A stretch of 64,000 nucleotides of DNA from Phytoactinopolyspora alkaliphila (GCF_010550695.1 NZ_JAAGOB010000015.1:1-64000), one strand, 5' to 3'. Counted from the stretch's first letter, positions 8,765-16,398 are shown. Translations and numbers: made by a program. The notes: a model not told the origin generated them from the sequence alone.

Positions 8765-9130
8765 TTACTGGCCGACGATGCCCCTCGCGGCTGCGCGGGT
8801 CTCTAGGGCAAGGCATCCATCAGGTGCCTCAAGGACCATGTTGGCCCAAAGCACAAAATCGGCGCGCATCTCCACTTGTATGAGTTCTTCGCGCCCTTCC
8901 TCGTCGCGGGCCGCCCACCAGGTGAGCGGATCGGAGCTTGTCTTATCGGCATCCCAATCGTCGTACATGCCTTGGATCTTCTCCGCCATCTGATTCTCGT
9001 GCCGTTCAATCACAATGATGGCCTCCTCGCACGGGGAGGCCGGCTCGTCAACCCGTTCCGGCGTGTCGCCACAGCCCGCGAGTCCAACGAGGACCGTGAA
9101 GCCGAGGCCGATGAGAACTCGGATACGCAT
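8765..9130 (-). CDS. Small lipoprotein
   Basis: This 121-residue product has a textbook lipoprotein leader: [20 protein letters not shown] with Cys as the lipidation site. The mature part is acidic and helical ([20 protein letters not shown]). I take the ATG at 9130, four codons inside the longest frame, because GGGGG lies upstream of it. The protein should be anchored on the outer face of the membrane. Small lipoproteins of integrative elements often act in surface exclusion or mating. Nothing in this sequence decides that. Confidence 0.75.
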
Positions 9131-9216
9131 GTCAACCCCCAAATGAAGGCCTCATTCTGACAGGTGCCGGACATCGCCGCTAGGGCACACGAGCCCCAGA
9201 AGCGGAGCTCCTTTTC

Positions 9217-9393
9217 TCATGCGAGCCGGGCCAGCTTCAGCCGCTCGGCGACCAAGCTGTACCCACGCTGCAAGTGTTTCGCGCACAGCAGGATCTCGGC
9301 GTACTCGTCTGCGACCTCGGCCGTGCAACGTTCGCCGTTGCGGCGGAGGTACCGGCACTGTTCGTATGCGCGCTCACAGCCACCACGCCCCGA
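9217..9393 (-). CDS. Tiny Cys/His-rich protein with unclear start
   Basis: The frame ending at 9217 reads CRYLRRNGERCTAEVADEYA, EILLCAKHLQRG and a helical tail. The C-x7-C ... C-x2-H spacing looks like a small zinc-binding fold and the composition is natural. However, the frame opens just after a stop at about 9394 and has no ATG, GTG or TTG before the Cys motif. A GTG in the neighbouring frame, at the end of the upstream gene, would need a one-base shift to enter it. It is therefore either a frameshifted gene or one with an unusual start. Confidence 0.4.
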   Translation of the reverse strand, partial: SGRGGCERAYEQCRYLRRNGERCTAEVADEYAEILLCAKHLQRGYSLVAERLKLARLA

Positions 9394-9688
9394 TCAGGAT
9401 GCCGAGCGCGAGGCTGGTGAGAACGAGCAGCACGTCCCGCAGCCAGGCGAGGTCGGGCCGAAAGGCGGGGGCGTTGACCTCGATGTGGCCGCCCTGCCAT
9501 TCGTCGAACTCGGCCTGCAGCTTACGCATCGCCTCATCCATCTCCGGTGTGTGGGACATGCCGCGAGCACGTTCGGCGTTGTACCGGGCCAGTACTTCGA
9601 ACTTCTCCGGCATCTCGCGGCCGGTGAGCGCGAGTATTTGCGGCCACTGAGCCTGAGTGGCGGCCAGTGCCTGCTCGGCGCCGCGCAT
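9374..9688 (-). CDS. Small protein with C-terminal membrane helix
   Basis: This is a 104-residue protein. Residues 1-80 are hydrophilic and helical, possibly coiled (MDEAMRKLQAEFDEWQGGHI). The last 20 residues (DVLLVLTSLALGILIGAWWL) form a tail anchor. Tail-anchored topology leaves the helical part in the cytoplasm. The ribosome-binding site before the ATG at 9688 is weak. It belongs to the leftward string of small genes of the element. Function is unknown. Confidence 0.65.
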   Translation of the reverse strand: MRGAEQALAATQAQWPQILALTGREMPEKFEVLARYNAERARGMSHTPEMDEAMRKLQAEFDEWQGGHIEVNAPAFRPDLAWLRDVLLVLTSLALGILIGAWWL

Positions 9689-9712
9689 GCCGCGGGTTTC
9701 CAGAACTTCATT

Positions 9713-9991
9713 TCAGCCCTCCACGAGCGCGAGGTTCGGACGGGTGTTGGACGCTGGGTGGGTCGCGGCGCGCTCGAACGCGACCCGCAGTGCACGACGG
9801 ATGTCCTCGACGTCAAATTCGCTCAAGAACACGGCCATGGATCGCTTCTCGGCGCCGGCCTCGTAGGTCAACTCGATCCGGACCTGCGGCTCGAGGGGCT
9901 CGGTCTCGACCCAGGCCGGGCAGACCGACAGCTCGTGGCAGTCGTCCAGCTCGATGATGGTAGTTCCGCTGAGGGTGGTGGGTGTGGTCAT
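9713..9991 (-). CDS. Hypothetical small protein
   Basis: The product has 92 residues and an ATG at 9991 preceded by GGAGAAACC. It looks like a compact beta-sandwich followed by a helix (VFLSEFDVEDIRRALRVAFE). No motif of known function is visible. It is part of the leftward small-gene string and probably shares a transcript with the genes at 10016-11112. Confidence 0.65.
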   Translation of the reverse strand: MTTPTTLSGTTIIELDDCHELSVCPAWVETEPLEPQVRIELTYEAGAEKRSMAVFLSEFDVEDIRRALRVAFERAATHPASNTRPNLALVEG

Positions 9992-10015
9992 GGTTTCTCC
10001 GTTCGGTTCAGTGGG

Positions 10016-10342
10016 TCAGGCTTCGAGGAACATCCACACGTCGCAGTCAGTCGAGTGGGTGTGGACGACGTAGGCGGCGCCATGGTCCGGCCGGTCGAAG
10101 TCGGCGCGAACCTCGACTTGGGCGTGCGCGCAGCAGTCGCCGCGGGGAGGCACGTACGGCAACGTTGTGAGCGTGATGAACGTTGCGTAGTCCGGCTGGG
10201 GCTTCGGCTCCGCCGTGTACAACCCGCACGTGCCGCACGGCTCCCCGTGGGAGCTAGCGACGTCGTTGCACTCACTGCAACTCGCGGGAGTTTCGGTGAG
10301 GCTCTCTGTGCCCGGGTCGGGTAGTTGGTGCTGGTCGGTCAT
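10016..10342 (-). CDS. Cys-rich hypothetical protein
   Basis: This is a 108-residue protein whose ATG at 10342 follows CAGGAG closely. Four cysteines in two CxxC pairs (SCSEC and CGTCG, 16 residues apart) probably bind zinc. A later region (GDCCAHAQVEVRADFD, then HTHSTDCDVW) holds further Cys and His. No enzyme motif is visible. It is a member of the leftward small-gene string of the element. Confidence 0.65.
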   Translation of the reverse strand: MTDQHQLPDPGTESLTETPASCSECNDVASSHGEPCGTCGLYTAEPKPQPDYATFITLTTLPYVPPRGDCCAHAQVEVRADFDRPDHGAAYVVHTHSTDCDVWMFLEA

Positions 10343-10355
10343 CGTGATTCTCCTG

Positions 10356-10535
10356 TCAGCTGGCCACGCTGCGGGCGCAGTCGCGGCAGAGGTGGTCGGC
10401 GGGCGGTTCAGTGCCAGGTGCCCACGGCCAGCCGCACATCCGGCATTCGTTCGCGGTGCTGGCGGCGTACTCGTCCTTGCGTTCCCTGAGCAGGCGGTTA
10501 CGGACGACGATGGCTCTGGCGCCGTTGGTGACCAT
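10356..10535 (-). CDS. Small zinc-ribbon protein
   Basis: This is a 59-residue protein starting MVTNGARAIVVRNRLLRERK. It carries CRMCGWPWAPG and, 15 residues on, CRDC, which is a classic two-CxxC zinc ribbon. It lies in the same frame as the preceding broken gene, five codons after that gene's TAG. Read-through fusion is therefore conceivable, but a separate start is simpler. Its 3' end is 13 bases before the next gene start. Small zinc ribbons often bind nucleic acid; the role here is unknown. Confidence 0.6.
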   Translation of the reverse strand: MVTNGARAIVVRNRLLRERKDEYAASTANECRMCGWPWAPGTEPPADHLCRDCARSVAS

Positions 10536-10550
10536 GCCGGTGGCGGTCCG

Positions 10551-10812
10551 CTATTCCACGTCGTCGATGAAGCCGCCGACAGCGTTCTCGATCGCCTCGA
10601 TGAGGGCGTCGTCGTCGATGCGTCCTTCGTCGTAGTCGCGTTGCAGTTGTGCCCATGGCCGGGTCTTGGATTTGGGATGAATGACTGAGGGGAGAGCAGG
10701 TTCCGGCTTCGCCGGGGCCCGTCGACGTGTTCTTGTCGGCCTGCTCGACGCGGTCGTAGCTACCTAGCGGCGCCGGGATGTCCTGAATGCTCAGTTGCTC
10801 GTTGGTGCTCAT
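10551..10812 (-). pseudogene. Small helical protein gene with an apparent frameshift
   Basis: The ATG at 10812 overlaps the stop of the upstream gene (ATGA) and starts MSTNEQLSIQDIPAPLGSYD. The natural-looking C-terminus (TRPWAQLQRDYDEGRIDDDA, then LIEAIENAVGGFIDDVE) is in another frame that has no start codon of its own. The interval of 262 bases is one more than a multiple of three. The switch lies near 10695, by a run of four C. The gene is either broken or carries an assembly error. The product is helical and acidic, with no known motif. Confidence 0.5.
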
Positions 10813-10958
10813 GCCGCCGCCCCGCATTCCTCGCGGAGGCGTTTCCGGTCGATGGCAAGCCGGACGATCCGGGCTGCGCGGGCCAGCGTGGGCGGATCGT
10901 CGACGGCGCGAGTCTGAGACTCCTGGCACGGTGGGTCGGTCGCGATGCGGTCAGCCAT
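10809..10958 (-). CDS. Very small hypothetical protein (49 residues)
   Basis: The frame starts MADRIATDPPCQESQTRAVD and ends RKRLREECGAAA. Its ATG overlaps the end of the upstream gene by eight bases, and its TGA overlaps the ATG of the next, so the three genes appear translationally coupled. The product is soluble with a basic helical C-terminus. Function is unknown. The longer frame upstream is ignored because it overlaps the coupled neighbour. Confidence 0.5.
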   Translation of the reverse strand: MADRIATDPPCQESQTRAVDDPPTLARAARIVRLAIDRKRLREECGAAA

Positions 10959-11112
10959 CGAGCGCCGCCAGCTCGGCCTGGGCTGCCTCGATGGCCTCCT
11001 CGGCGCGAATCCGTAGGAACTCGCGTCGAAGACGCTCGATCTCGGCCTCATCGGCGCCATGACTGACCGCGCTGGCCAGATAGGCACGGGCCCTTGTCGA
11101 GCGTGGGTCCAT
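10951..11112 (-). CDS. Very small helical protein (53 residues)
   Basis: It starts MDPRSTRARAYLASAVSHGA and continues as one amphipathic, possibly coiled-coil helix (EIERLRREFLRIRAEEAIEA). It is the first gene of the leftward small-gene string. The 570 bases upstream hold no gene but many palindromes, so its promoter should lie there. Ribosome-binding support is weak. Its helical character would allow dimerisation or protein binding. Function is unknown. Confidence 0.55.
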   Translation of the reverse strand: MDPRSTRARAYLASAVSHGADEAEIERLRREFLRIRAEEAIEAAQAELAALDG

Positions 11113-11422
11113 CGGGCCAAATTTTGCCGATCGGCTACTTGCGCGTAGGCGTGATTGCACTACCATCCGAGGTAGTCCTTCCTGTGGAGGTTGGGCGCTG
11201 CCCCGGCCTTGCTGTCGCGTCTCTCGCCAAAGATTCCGCGATAGCAGGCCGGGCTTTTGCATCTGGGCGCTAGGCCCGACGCTTCGAGATACTAGGGCCG
11301 GGATACGCCTCACACAACCTCAACACGCACATCGGTCGGCGAACCCCGATACCTCCCGTGACCTGCGGTATAGGGGTGTACCACAAGATTCCGACAAGCC
11401 GCGCCCTTAGCACTTTCCACAG

Positions 11423-11530
11423 GGTTATCCATAACCGCTGGCGTTCCCACGATGTTGCCTACAGACACGTCTAGACACGTACAGTCCGGACTAGAGCGTT
11501 ACTCGCACATACGTATACGTACATATTCGT
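11423..11530. promoter_or_regulatory. Cluster of palindromes and short direct repeats, possible origin or control region
   Basis: The gene-free stretch 11113-11680 contains an inverted repeat GGTTAT-CC-ATAACC (11423-11436) that includes TTATCCATA, one base off a DnaA box. It also has AGACACGT twice at ten-base spacing (11463, 11473), the palindrome AGTCCGGACT (11483-11492) and the 12-base palindrome TACGTATACGTA (11510-11521). Packed symmetric sites of this kind occur at replication or transfer origins and at regulator-bound promoters. Which of these applies here cannot be decided from sequence. Confidence 0.4.
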
Positions 11531-11680
11531 AGCCACTCCCGTCAGACATCGGCCCCATCTCGGACACGGGCTGGGGACGTTTCATGCAGCCTGTCCACAG
11601 GTTCGAGATGTTCGCTGTGAGCAGAATCGACTGCTCACATTCTGAGATTCGGTGGCTAAGGTCACACGGTCGCGCAAGGG

Positions 11681-12218
11681 GTGTTCAGCGCCACCCGAGC
11701 CCACCAGACGCTGGTCGGCCAGCACCTCGGCCATGCCGAGCCGACGCCCCCTGCCGACCAGCTGATCGAAACGCTGGAACCCCGACTGACCTGTGCGATC
11801 AGCTTCGCCACCCGCCTGCTCCCGCCGGAGGACCGGACCCGAGTCAACGAGGAGTTCGACGCCGAAGTCTGGTCCAGCCTGTCACCCAGCACCCAGCACG
11901 CTGTGCACTCACTGGCCGCGCAACTGGAGGGTTCATGGACCGTGGAAGAGTTGACCGGCCCTCGTCTATTCGATCCCCAAGCTCCAGCTCGGGCTGTCGG
12001 CTGACGCGGCCCCCACCCCTGAGCTGAAGAAGGCACAACGCGAATTCTTCAAGTTCCTTTATCGCCTGTTGTGCGGTGCCGATACGGGACCACGGCTGCC
12101 GACACTATTCCTGTCCATCGGACCAGCCAAGACACGCGACCTGGTCATCGACGACACCAACGACCCCGGACCAGGCACGTCGCAACCAAGGGTGGCAACC
12201 GTCCCCAGGAAGCACTAA
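11681..12218 (+). pseudogene. Remnant of a class I lysyl-tRNA synthetase (C-terminal domain)
   Basis: Two frames join into a recognisable LysRS-I C-terminus. The first gives LIETLEPRLTCAISFATRLL and AQLEGSWTVEELTG. After one surplus C in GGCCCTCG (near 11963) the next frame continues VYSIPKLQLGLSADAAPTPE, then LKKAQREFFKFLYRLLCGAD and TGPRLPTLFLSIG, to the TAA at 12216. The family is usually over 500 residues, with HIGH and KMSKS motifs in the missing N-terminal part, so about two thirds of the gene is absent. What remains is the anticodon-binding helical cage. It is non-functional as a synthetase. It lies upstream of the excisionase gene, so it is probably carried or captured DNA. Confidence 0.75.
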
Positions 12219-12344
12219 GAGCCACAACCAGGACATCCCACCCAACACTGAATCGCGCCGCTCCAGCAGCGTGCACAAACGAACGTCTCCCTCTCAGCAA
12301 AGGCCCACACGTCGATTGGGCCCGCGGAGAGAGGACAACACGCC

Positions 12345-12557
12345 GTGGCCACTCAATCAGCTCACACCCTGCGTTCCCATCGGCATCTCACCGTGGCGGA
12401 CATCTGCGAAGAGCTCGGCATCTCGCGGTCCACGTTCTACGAGTGGCGCGTCAAGAACACCGCGCCACCGTGCATCAAGCTCCCCAATGGCGAACTCCGC
12501 GTCCGCCGCGCAGATCTCGACGCCTGGATCGAGTCATGGACGGAGCACACCGTCTGA
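12345..12557 (+). CDS. xis: Excisionase-like HTH protein
   Basis: A 70-residue MerR/AlpA-like DNA-binding protein: LTVADICEELGISRSTFYEW is a winged HTH, followed by a basic beta-strand and a helix (ELRVRRADLDAWIESW). The GTG start has GAGAGGAC upstream. Its TGA overlaps the ATG of the integrase by one base, so the two are co-translated. In this position such proteins are recombination directionality factors that drive excision. Assignment rests on fold and position. Confidence 0.8.
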   Translation: MATQSAHTLRSHRHLTVADICEELGISRSTFYEWRVKNTAPPCIKLPNGELRVRRADLDAWIESWTEHTV

Positions 12558-13933
12558 TGCTCACCAGCTACAACGCCCGCGTCTGGAAAACCACCGTTCG
12601 CAAGGGCACCCGAGTCACCACCTATTACGTGCGCTGGGGCGTAGACGGCCGGGCATTCAACCGGTCTTTTCGAAAACGAGCGCAAGCGGATAGCTTCCGC
12701 TCCGAGCTGGTGTCAGCTGCCCGCAAGGGCGAGGCATTCAATGTGAACTCCGGCCTACCAGAATCGATGCAACAGGCCGACAAGGAGATTTCTTGGTATG
12801 AGTTCGCCTGCGACTACGTCGACGCCAAATGGCCCAAGTCGGCGGCCACCACTCGCCGCACCATCGCCGAGGCAATGACCGCCGTCACCTGTTCGATGTT
12901 CACCACCGACCGCGGTCAACCCGACGGCGTACAGCTTCGGTCCGCAATAAAACGGTACGCGTTCAACACCAGCCGCCGAGCCAGCCCCGACATCCCCGAC
13001 ATCCCCGAACAGGCTACGCAAGCGCTGCGCTGGGCCAGCCGACACACCCGTCCAGCAGCAGACCTCAACGACCCACAAGTCCTACGGAAAATTCTCGACG
13101 ACCTGGCCATACGCCTAGACGGCACCCCGCGGGCACCGAGTGTGGTTTCCAGGTGGCGACGAATCCTGCACAACGCCGTCGAGTACGCCATCGAACGCAA
13201 GATCCTCACCACCAATCCCATACCGGCGCTCAAATGGAAACCACCTCGCACCGTTCAGGCCGTCGACCGCCGCCGCGTCGCCAACCCCAGCCAAGTACGA
13301 GCATTACTCACCGCCGTTGACAAGCGTGCACCTCACCTGGTCGCCTTCTACGCCTCCTTGTACTTCGCCGCCCTGCGTCCGGAAGAAGCCGCCGCGTTAG
13401 CCAAGCAGAGCATCGATGGGCCGGCTGAGGGCTGGGGCAAGATTCACCTCGAGAACGCCAAGCCTCACGCTGGCAGCGAGTGGACCAACTCCGGAGATGA
13501 ACGCGACAATCGCCAACTCAAGCAACGCGCGATCGGCGAGACCCGCACCGTACCGTGCCCGCCGGAACTCACCGCACTGCTACGTCGCCACATCAAACGG
13601 TTCGGTACCACAGCGGACGGGCGACTCTTCGTCGGCGAACGCAACACCGACCACCTTCCGGCCCTCAGCGTCACCCGAACATGGGCTCATGCCCGAGAGT
13701 CCGTCTTCGGCGAGAATGCCGGAACGTCTCACGTCGCGGCCAGACCCTACGACCTACGCCACGCAGCCGTCTCGACATGGCTCAACGCCGGCGTCCCGGC
13801 AACCCAGGTCGCCGAATGGGCAGGCCACTCCGTCGACGTCCTCCTCAAGATCTACGCAAAGTGCATCGACGGCGACGCAGCGCGCAACCAAGCCAAGATC
13901 GACAACGCTCTGGGGCGCTCGATCGGCGACTAA
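12557..13933 (+). CDS. int: Tyrosine recombinase / integrase
   Basis: This 458-residue integrase catalyses site-specific recombination between the element and the tRNA-Glu gene. Residues 1-60 form an N-terminal arm-binding domain, residues 80-220 a core-binding domain, and the rest the catalytic domain. The catalytic residues visible are Arg in FAALRPEEAAALAK, YDLRHAAVSTWLNAG (with Tyr where many relatives have His), His in AEWAGHSV and the nucleophile Tyr in LLKIYAKC. The ATG at 12557 overlaps the excisionase stop; an in-frame ATG at 12536 is the alternative. The gene ends 118 bases from the 3' end of the tRNA gene, the usual place for the attachment site. Confidence 0.92.
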   Translation: MLTSYNARVWKTTVRKGTRVTTYYVRWGVDGRAFNRSFRKRAQADSFRSELVSAARKGEAFNVNSGLPESMQQADKEISWYEFACDYVDAKWPKSAATTRRTIAEAMTAVTCSMFTTDRGQPDGVQLRSAIKRYAFNTSRRASPDIPDIPEQATQALRWASRHTRPAADLNDPQVLRKILDDLAIRLDGTPRAPSVVSRWRRILHNAVEYAIERKILTTNPIPALKWKPPRTVQAVDRRRVANPSQVRALLTAVDKRAPHLVAFYASLYFAALRPEEAAALAKQSIDGPAEGWGKIHLENAKPHAGSEWTNSGDERDNRQLKQRAIGETRTVPCPPELTALLRRHIKRFGTTADGRLFVGERNTDHLPALSVTRTWAHARESVFGENAGTSHVAARPYDLRHAAVSTWLNAGVPATQVAEWAGHSVDVLLKIYAKCIDGDAARNQAKIDNALGRSIGD

Positions 13934-14004
13934 AACTTCAACACGTATTCAACAAGAACAGTCGGAGAAACCCGTTTCCAGCCGGAGACAGCCGGACACA
14001 CGAA

Positions 14005-14044
14005 GAGCGCCCCTCACTCGCGTTTCCGCAGGTGAGGGGCGCTC
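14005..14044 (-). terminator. 13-bp perfect stem-loop downstream of tRNA-Glu
   Basis: GAGCGCCCCTCAC (14005-14017) and GTGAGGGGCGCTC (14032-14044) pair perfectly around a 14-base loop. On the minus strand it lies six bases after the CCA end of tRNA-Glu and is followed by TTCGTG, so it probably ends tRNA transcription. It could also end integrase transcription from the other side. It sits at the junction between element and chromosome. Confidence 0.65.
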
Positions 14045-14050
14045 TACCAG

Positions 14051-14126
14051 TGGTAGCCCCGACGGGATTCGAACCCGCGCTACCGCCTTGAGAGGGCGGC
14101 GTGCTAGGCCGCTACACAACGGGGCC
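14051..14126 (-). tRNA. tRNA-Glu (anticodon CTC)
   Basis: Read on the minus strand, GGCCCCG and CGGGGCT form the acceptor stem (one G-U pair), followed by A and an encoded CCA. The anticodon arm is CCGCC-CTCTCAA-GGCGG with anticodon CTC, which reads GAG. The T arm is GCGGG-TTCGAAT-CCCGT. Every stem is intact. The 3' end faces the integrase gene 118 bases away, so the terminal part of this gene is the probable attachment site, restored by the element after insertion. Confidence 0.95.
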
Positions 14127-14364
14127 TTTGCAGTGCATCGACGCGGTGCGTCGCAGTTCGGAACTCTACCCGACCTTGCCTCAGCTCACCAAACTGGGCG
14201 CAAACGCAGTGTTCGGAAGGGCCGGCCCATCCGCATCAGCCTCCGTTGAGGGGCAACGCGGAACGCGGCACGACGTCGCGTCACCAGCGCGTCGCGATCC
14301 CACTCTCGACCGACAGCTGGCGTGAGGCTAGGCTGGAGATCACGCTCTTCATTCGGAGGCACAG

Positions 14365-14658
14365 GTGCTGCTCGCGCTCATGACCACGTTCGTCGTGGTC
14401 TTCGGCGCCGGTCCGGATTCCGCGACTTCGGGCGAGCTGACGGCAGGGCTGCTGTCGATGGTCGCGTTTGTCGTCGTGGCTGCCGTGCTTGCCCGGGTGG
14501 CGTTCCAGCTCCCAGGCGTCGACGCGACTGCGGCCACTGTGCGGTCACGGTCCCTCCGACGTCTCGCCGCTCGCCTCGGAACCGTCGTCGTCCGCGATCC
14601 TGACGCGCCCGGCCGCACGCGTCCACGAGCACCCGGCTGCGCGGTCGTCCCCGCGTAG
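14365..14658 (+). CDS. DUF6412-type small membrane protein
   Basis: The product has 97 residues and a GTG start at 14365, with GGAGG about eight bases upstream. Two hydrophobic segments are visible (MLLALMTTFVVVFGAG and LSMVAFVVVAAVLARVAF), followed by a basic, proline-rich tail. I recognise it as the DUF6412 kind from its layout and its place just before a YidC homologue. Function is unknown. A membrane partner of the neighbouring insertase is a reasonable guess only. Confidence 0.7.
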   Translation: MLLALMTTFVVVFGAGPDSATSGELTAGLLSMVAFVVVAAVLARVAFQLPGVDATAATVRSRSLRRLAARLGTVVVRDPDAPGRTRPRAPGCAVVPA

Positions 14659-14769
14659 CGGCGTCGGCCACCTCACCTTTACCTGAGCCCACTCTTTGAG
14701 GCCTTTCGACGGCGTATGCGCGAGGACATCGTCCGCGTCCCGTCGGTTCTCTCAAGAGAGTTGGTCCTC

Positions 14770-15513
14770 GTGTACACGTTCGGCCCCATCGCGTTCCTCA
14801 TCGGCCTGGCATCCTCCATCGTCTCGGTTCTCATCGGCCTGCTGAGCCCGTTGGCCGGCACCGCCGCGCCCGCGTTGTCCATCGTCGTCCTCACCGTCCT
14901 GGTCCGAGCAGCGCTGGTGCCGCTGGGGTGGATCCAGATGCGGGCCGAGTTCGCACGCCGCCGGCTGGCACCTCGCCTCGCCGAACTGCGTCGGAAATAC
15001 GGGAGTCACCCGGTGCGGCTGCGTGAAGAAGCCATGCGCCTGTACCGGGACGAGGGTACGTCGCCGCTGGCCGGCTGCCTGCCCGCGCTGCTACAGGCTC
15101 CGGTTTTCCTCGCCGTTTATGGCCTGTTCTTGTCCCCCACCGTGTCGGGCGAGTCCAACACCCTCCTGGAGGGGACGCTCTTCGGCGTTCCGCTCGGGGA
15201 GCGCCTCGTGGCGCTGACGGGTGACCTGATCGCGATGGCGCCGTTCGCTGGGCTCGGCGCCGCCCTGGTCGCCGTCGCCTGGCTGCAGCGCCGCACGACG
15301 CCGCCGCTGACGGCCGAGCCGGACAAGCCGACGGTCGACACCATGCGGAGGGTCACCGGCGTCCTGCCGTTTCTCGTGGTCGTCGCCGTGCCGATTGCGC
15401 CGCTCGCCGCACTCGTGTACCTGGTTACCACGACGACGTGGACGCTGGTCGAACGCGTCGTCCTCCGTCGAGTGATGGCGACCCGACAGCCACCCGCCCG
15501 GCCGGGCTCGTAA
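14770..15513 (+). CDS. YidC/Oxa1-family membrane protein insertase (short paralogue)
   Basis: This is a membrane insertase homologue of about 247 residues. Residues 1-65 give an N-terminal helix and the first core helix. A cytoplasmic basic hairpin follows (EFARRRLAPRLAELRRKYGS), then the family motif GCLPALLQAPVFLAVYGLF and three more helices. The Arg in VLTVLVRAALVPLGW corresponds to the conserved groove arginine of YidC. I choose the GTG at 14770 (VYTFGPIAFLIG), which has AGAG upstream and aligns with the short type. An ATG at 14716 would add 18 residues. It lacks the large periplasmic domain of proteobacterial YidC, as expected. It is probably co-transcribed with the DUF6412 gene. Confidence 0.82.
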   Translation: MYTFGPIAFLIGLASSIVSVLIGLLSPLAGTAAPALSIVVLTVLVRAALVPLGWIQMRAEFARRRLAPRLAELRRKYGSHPVRLREEAMRLYRDEGTSPLAGCLPALLQAPVFLAVYGLFLSPTVSGESNTLLEGTLFGVPLGERLVALTGDLIAMAPFAGLGAALVAVAWLQRRTTPPLTAEPDKPTVDTMRRVTGVLPFLVVVAVPIAPLAALVYLVTTTTWTLVERVVLRRVMATRQPPARPGS

Positions 15514-15726
15514 CACCATGCACTGCGCCGATTTCCTCGCATGCCAGGTGAGCGCCTGGATTTCGACCGTCACCGGCCTGGACAGGTGGCTGTGCAGGTG
15601 TGGCCTACCGACGGAGAGCAACCTGTGCGGCAATGCCCGCGTTGAGCAGCAGTGCTGAGCCCCGCAACGCTAGCCGCGGGAGCCTCCACCGTTCACGAGC
15701 ATCGACTATTTCGACGGCCCATCGGG

Positions 15727-15927
15727 TTACCGGAGTCGACAATCGTCATTGCTCGTCCCGAAACGCAGGCGGAAATCATCGCTGTTCGACTCGTCGATGC
15801 TGGAGGACCCCTGACCTGAAGCCTGTTCCACGTGAGCAGACGCGGCGAGCGCCGAGAACACGCTGAGTGCGGCCGCCATGGTCAGCGCCGCCCCCACGTT
15901 GACAATGTTCCTGAATGCCATTCTCAT
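15727..15927 (-). CDS. Small secreted protein
   Basis: The ATG at 15927 has GAAGGG five bases upstream. The 66-residue product begins MRMAFRNIVNVGAALTMAAA and continues to an AASA-type cleavage site near residue 31. A mature part of about 35 polar residues is left (SSSIDESNSDDFRLRFGTSN). There is one Cys close to the C-terminus. It stands alone; nothing recognisable lies between it and the tRNA-Gln gene at 16240. It may be a secreted peptide or a cell-surface accessory. Function is unknown. Confidence 0.6.
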   Translation of the reverse strand: MRMAFRNIVNVGAALTMAAALSVFSALAASAHVEQASGQGSSSIDESNSDDFRLRFGTSNDDCRLR

Positions 15928-16239
15928 CGACCCTTCTATCAACCGGAGAGACCGTACTGTTCTTCATCGCAGCCAGAGGCGCTACCGCCTCTGTGCTTCA
16001 TGATCAACAACAGGGTGACGTGCATACTACGCCGTCCGCACGACGGTGTGAATAGGCCAGATGAAAACTCGCATGAATCCGACCAAAGGGCGCGGTCACC
16101 TGTACCACTCGCGCCATGTCATAGCGCAGCCGTCACCGGGCGCCGACGCACGGGAGGCTAGGCGGCCGCACGCATGGAAGTTGCCCACGGCTTGTCGGAA
16201 AAACGGAACGCGATGTCCCTGATCAACGCAGAATTGTTG
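15928..16239. other. Intergenic stretch without recognisable feature
   Basis: Between the small secreted protein gene and tRNA-Gln I find no coding frame of natural composition and no strong stem-loop. The promoter of the secreted-protein gene should lie here but shows no clear -35/-10 pair. Confidence 0.5.
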
Positions 16240-16311
16240 CTGGGGTACCAGGACTCGAACCTAGACTAAGTGAACCAGAATCACTCGTGCTGCCAATTAC
16301 ACCATACCCCA
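16240..16311 (-). tRNA. tRNA-Gln (anticodon CTG)
   Basis: On the minus strand TGGGGTA pairs with TACCCCA as the acceptor stem, with G as discriminator and no encoded CCA. The anticodon arm is AGTGA-TTCTGGT-TCACT with anticodon CTG, which reads CAG. The T arm is CTAGG-TTCGAGT-CCTGG. It lies 88 bases beyond the 3' end of gltX on the same strand. In actinobacteria GluRS also mischarges tRNA-Gln for amidation by GatCAB, so the pairing makes biological sense. Confidence 0.95.
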
Positions 16312-16398
16312 CGGTTTCGGGCGGGATCACCGCCCGATCGCCCGGTAAGAATAGCCGCTGAGCGCGCTGCTCACCAAACCGGCACGACGCGACCTAGG

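Noticed and set aside
11581-11680. Upstream continuation of the LysRS fragment
   Set aside because: Before about 11690 no frame resembles the synthetase, so the homology begins there abruptly.
14051-14126. Second copy of the tRNA-Glu 3' end as the other attachment site within 1-14000
   Set aside because: I looked for TTCGAATCCCGTCGGGGC on both strands in the element and did not find it, so the other end must be outside the window.
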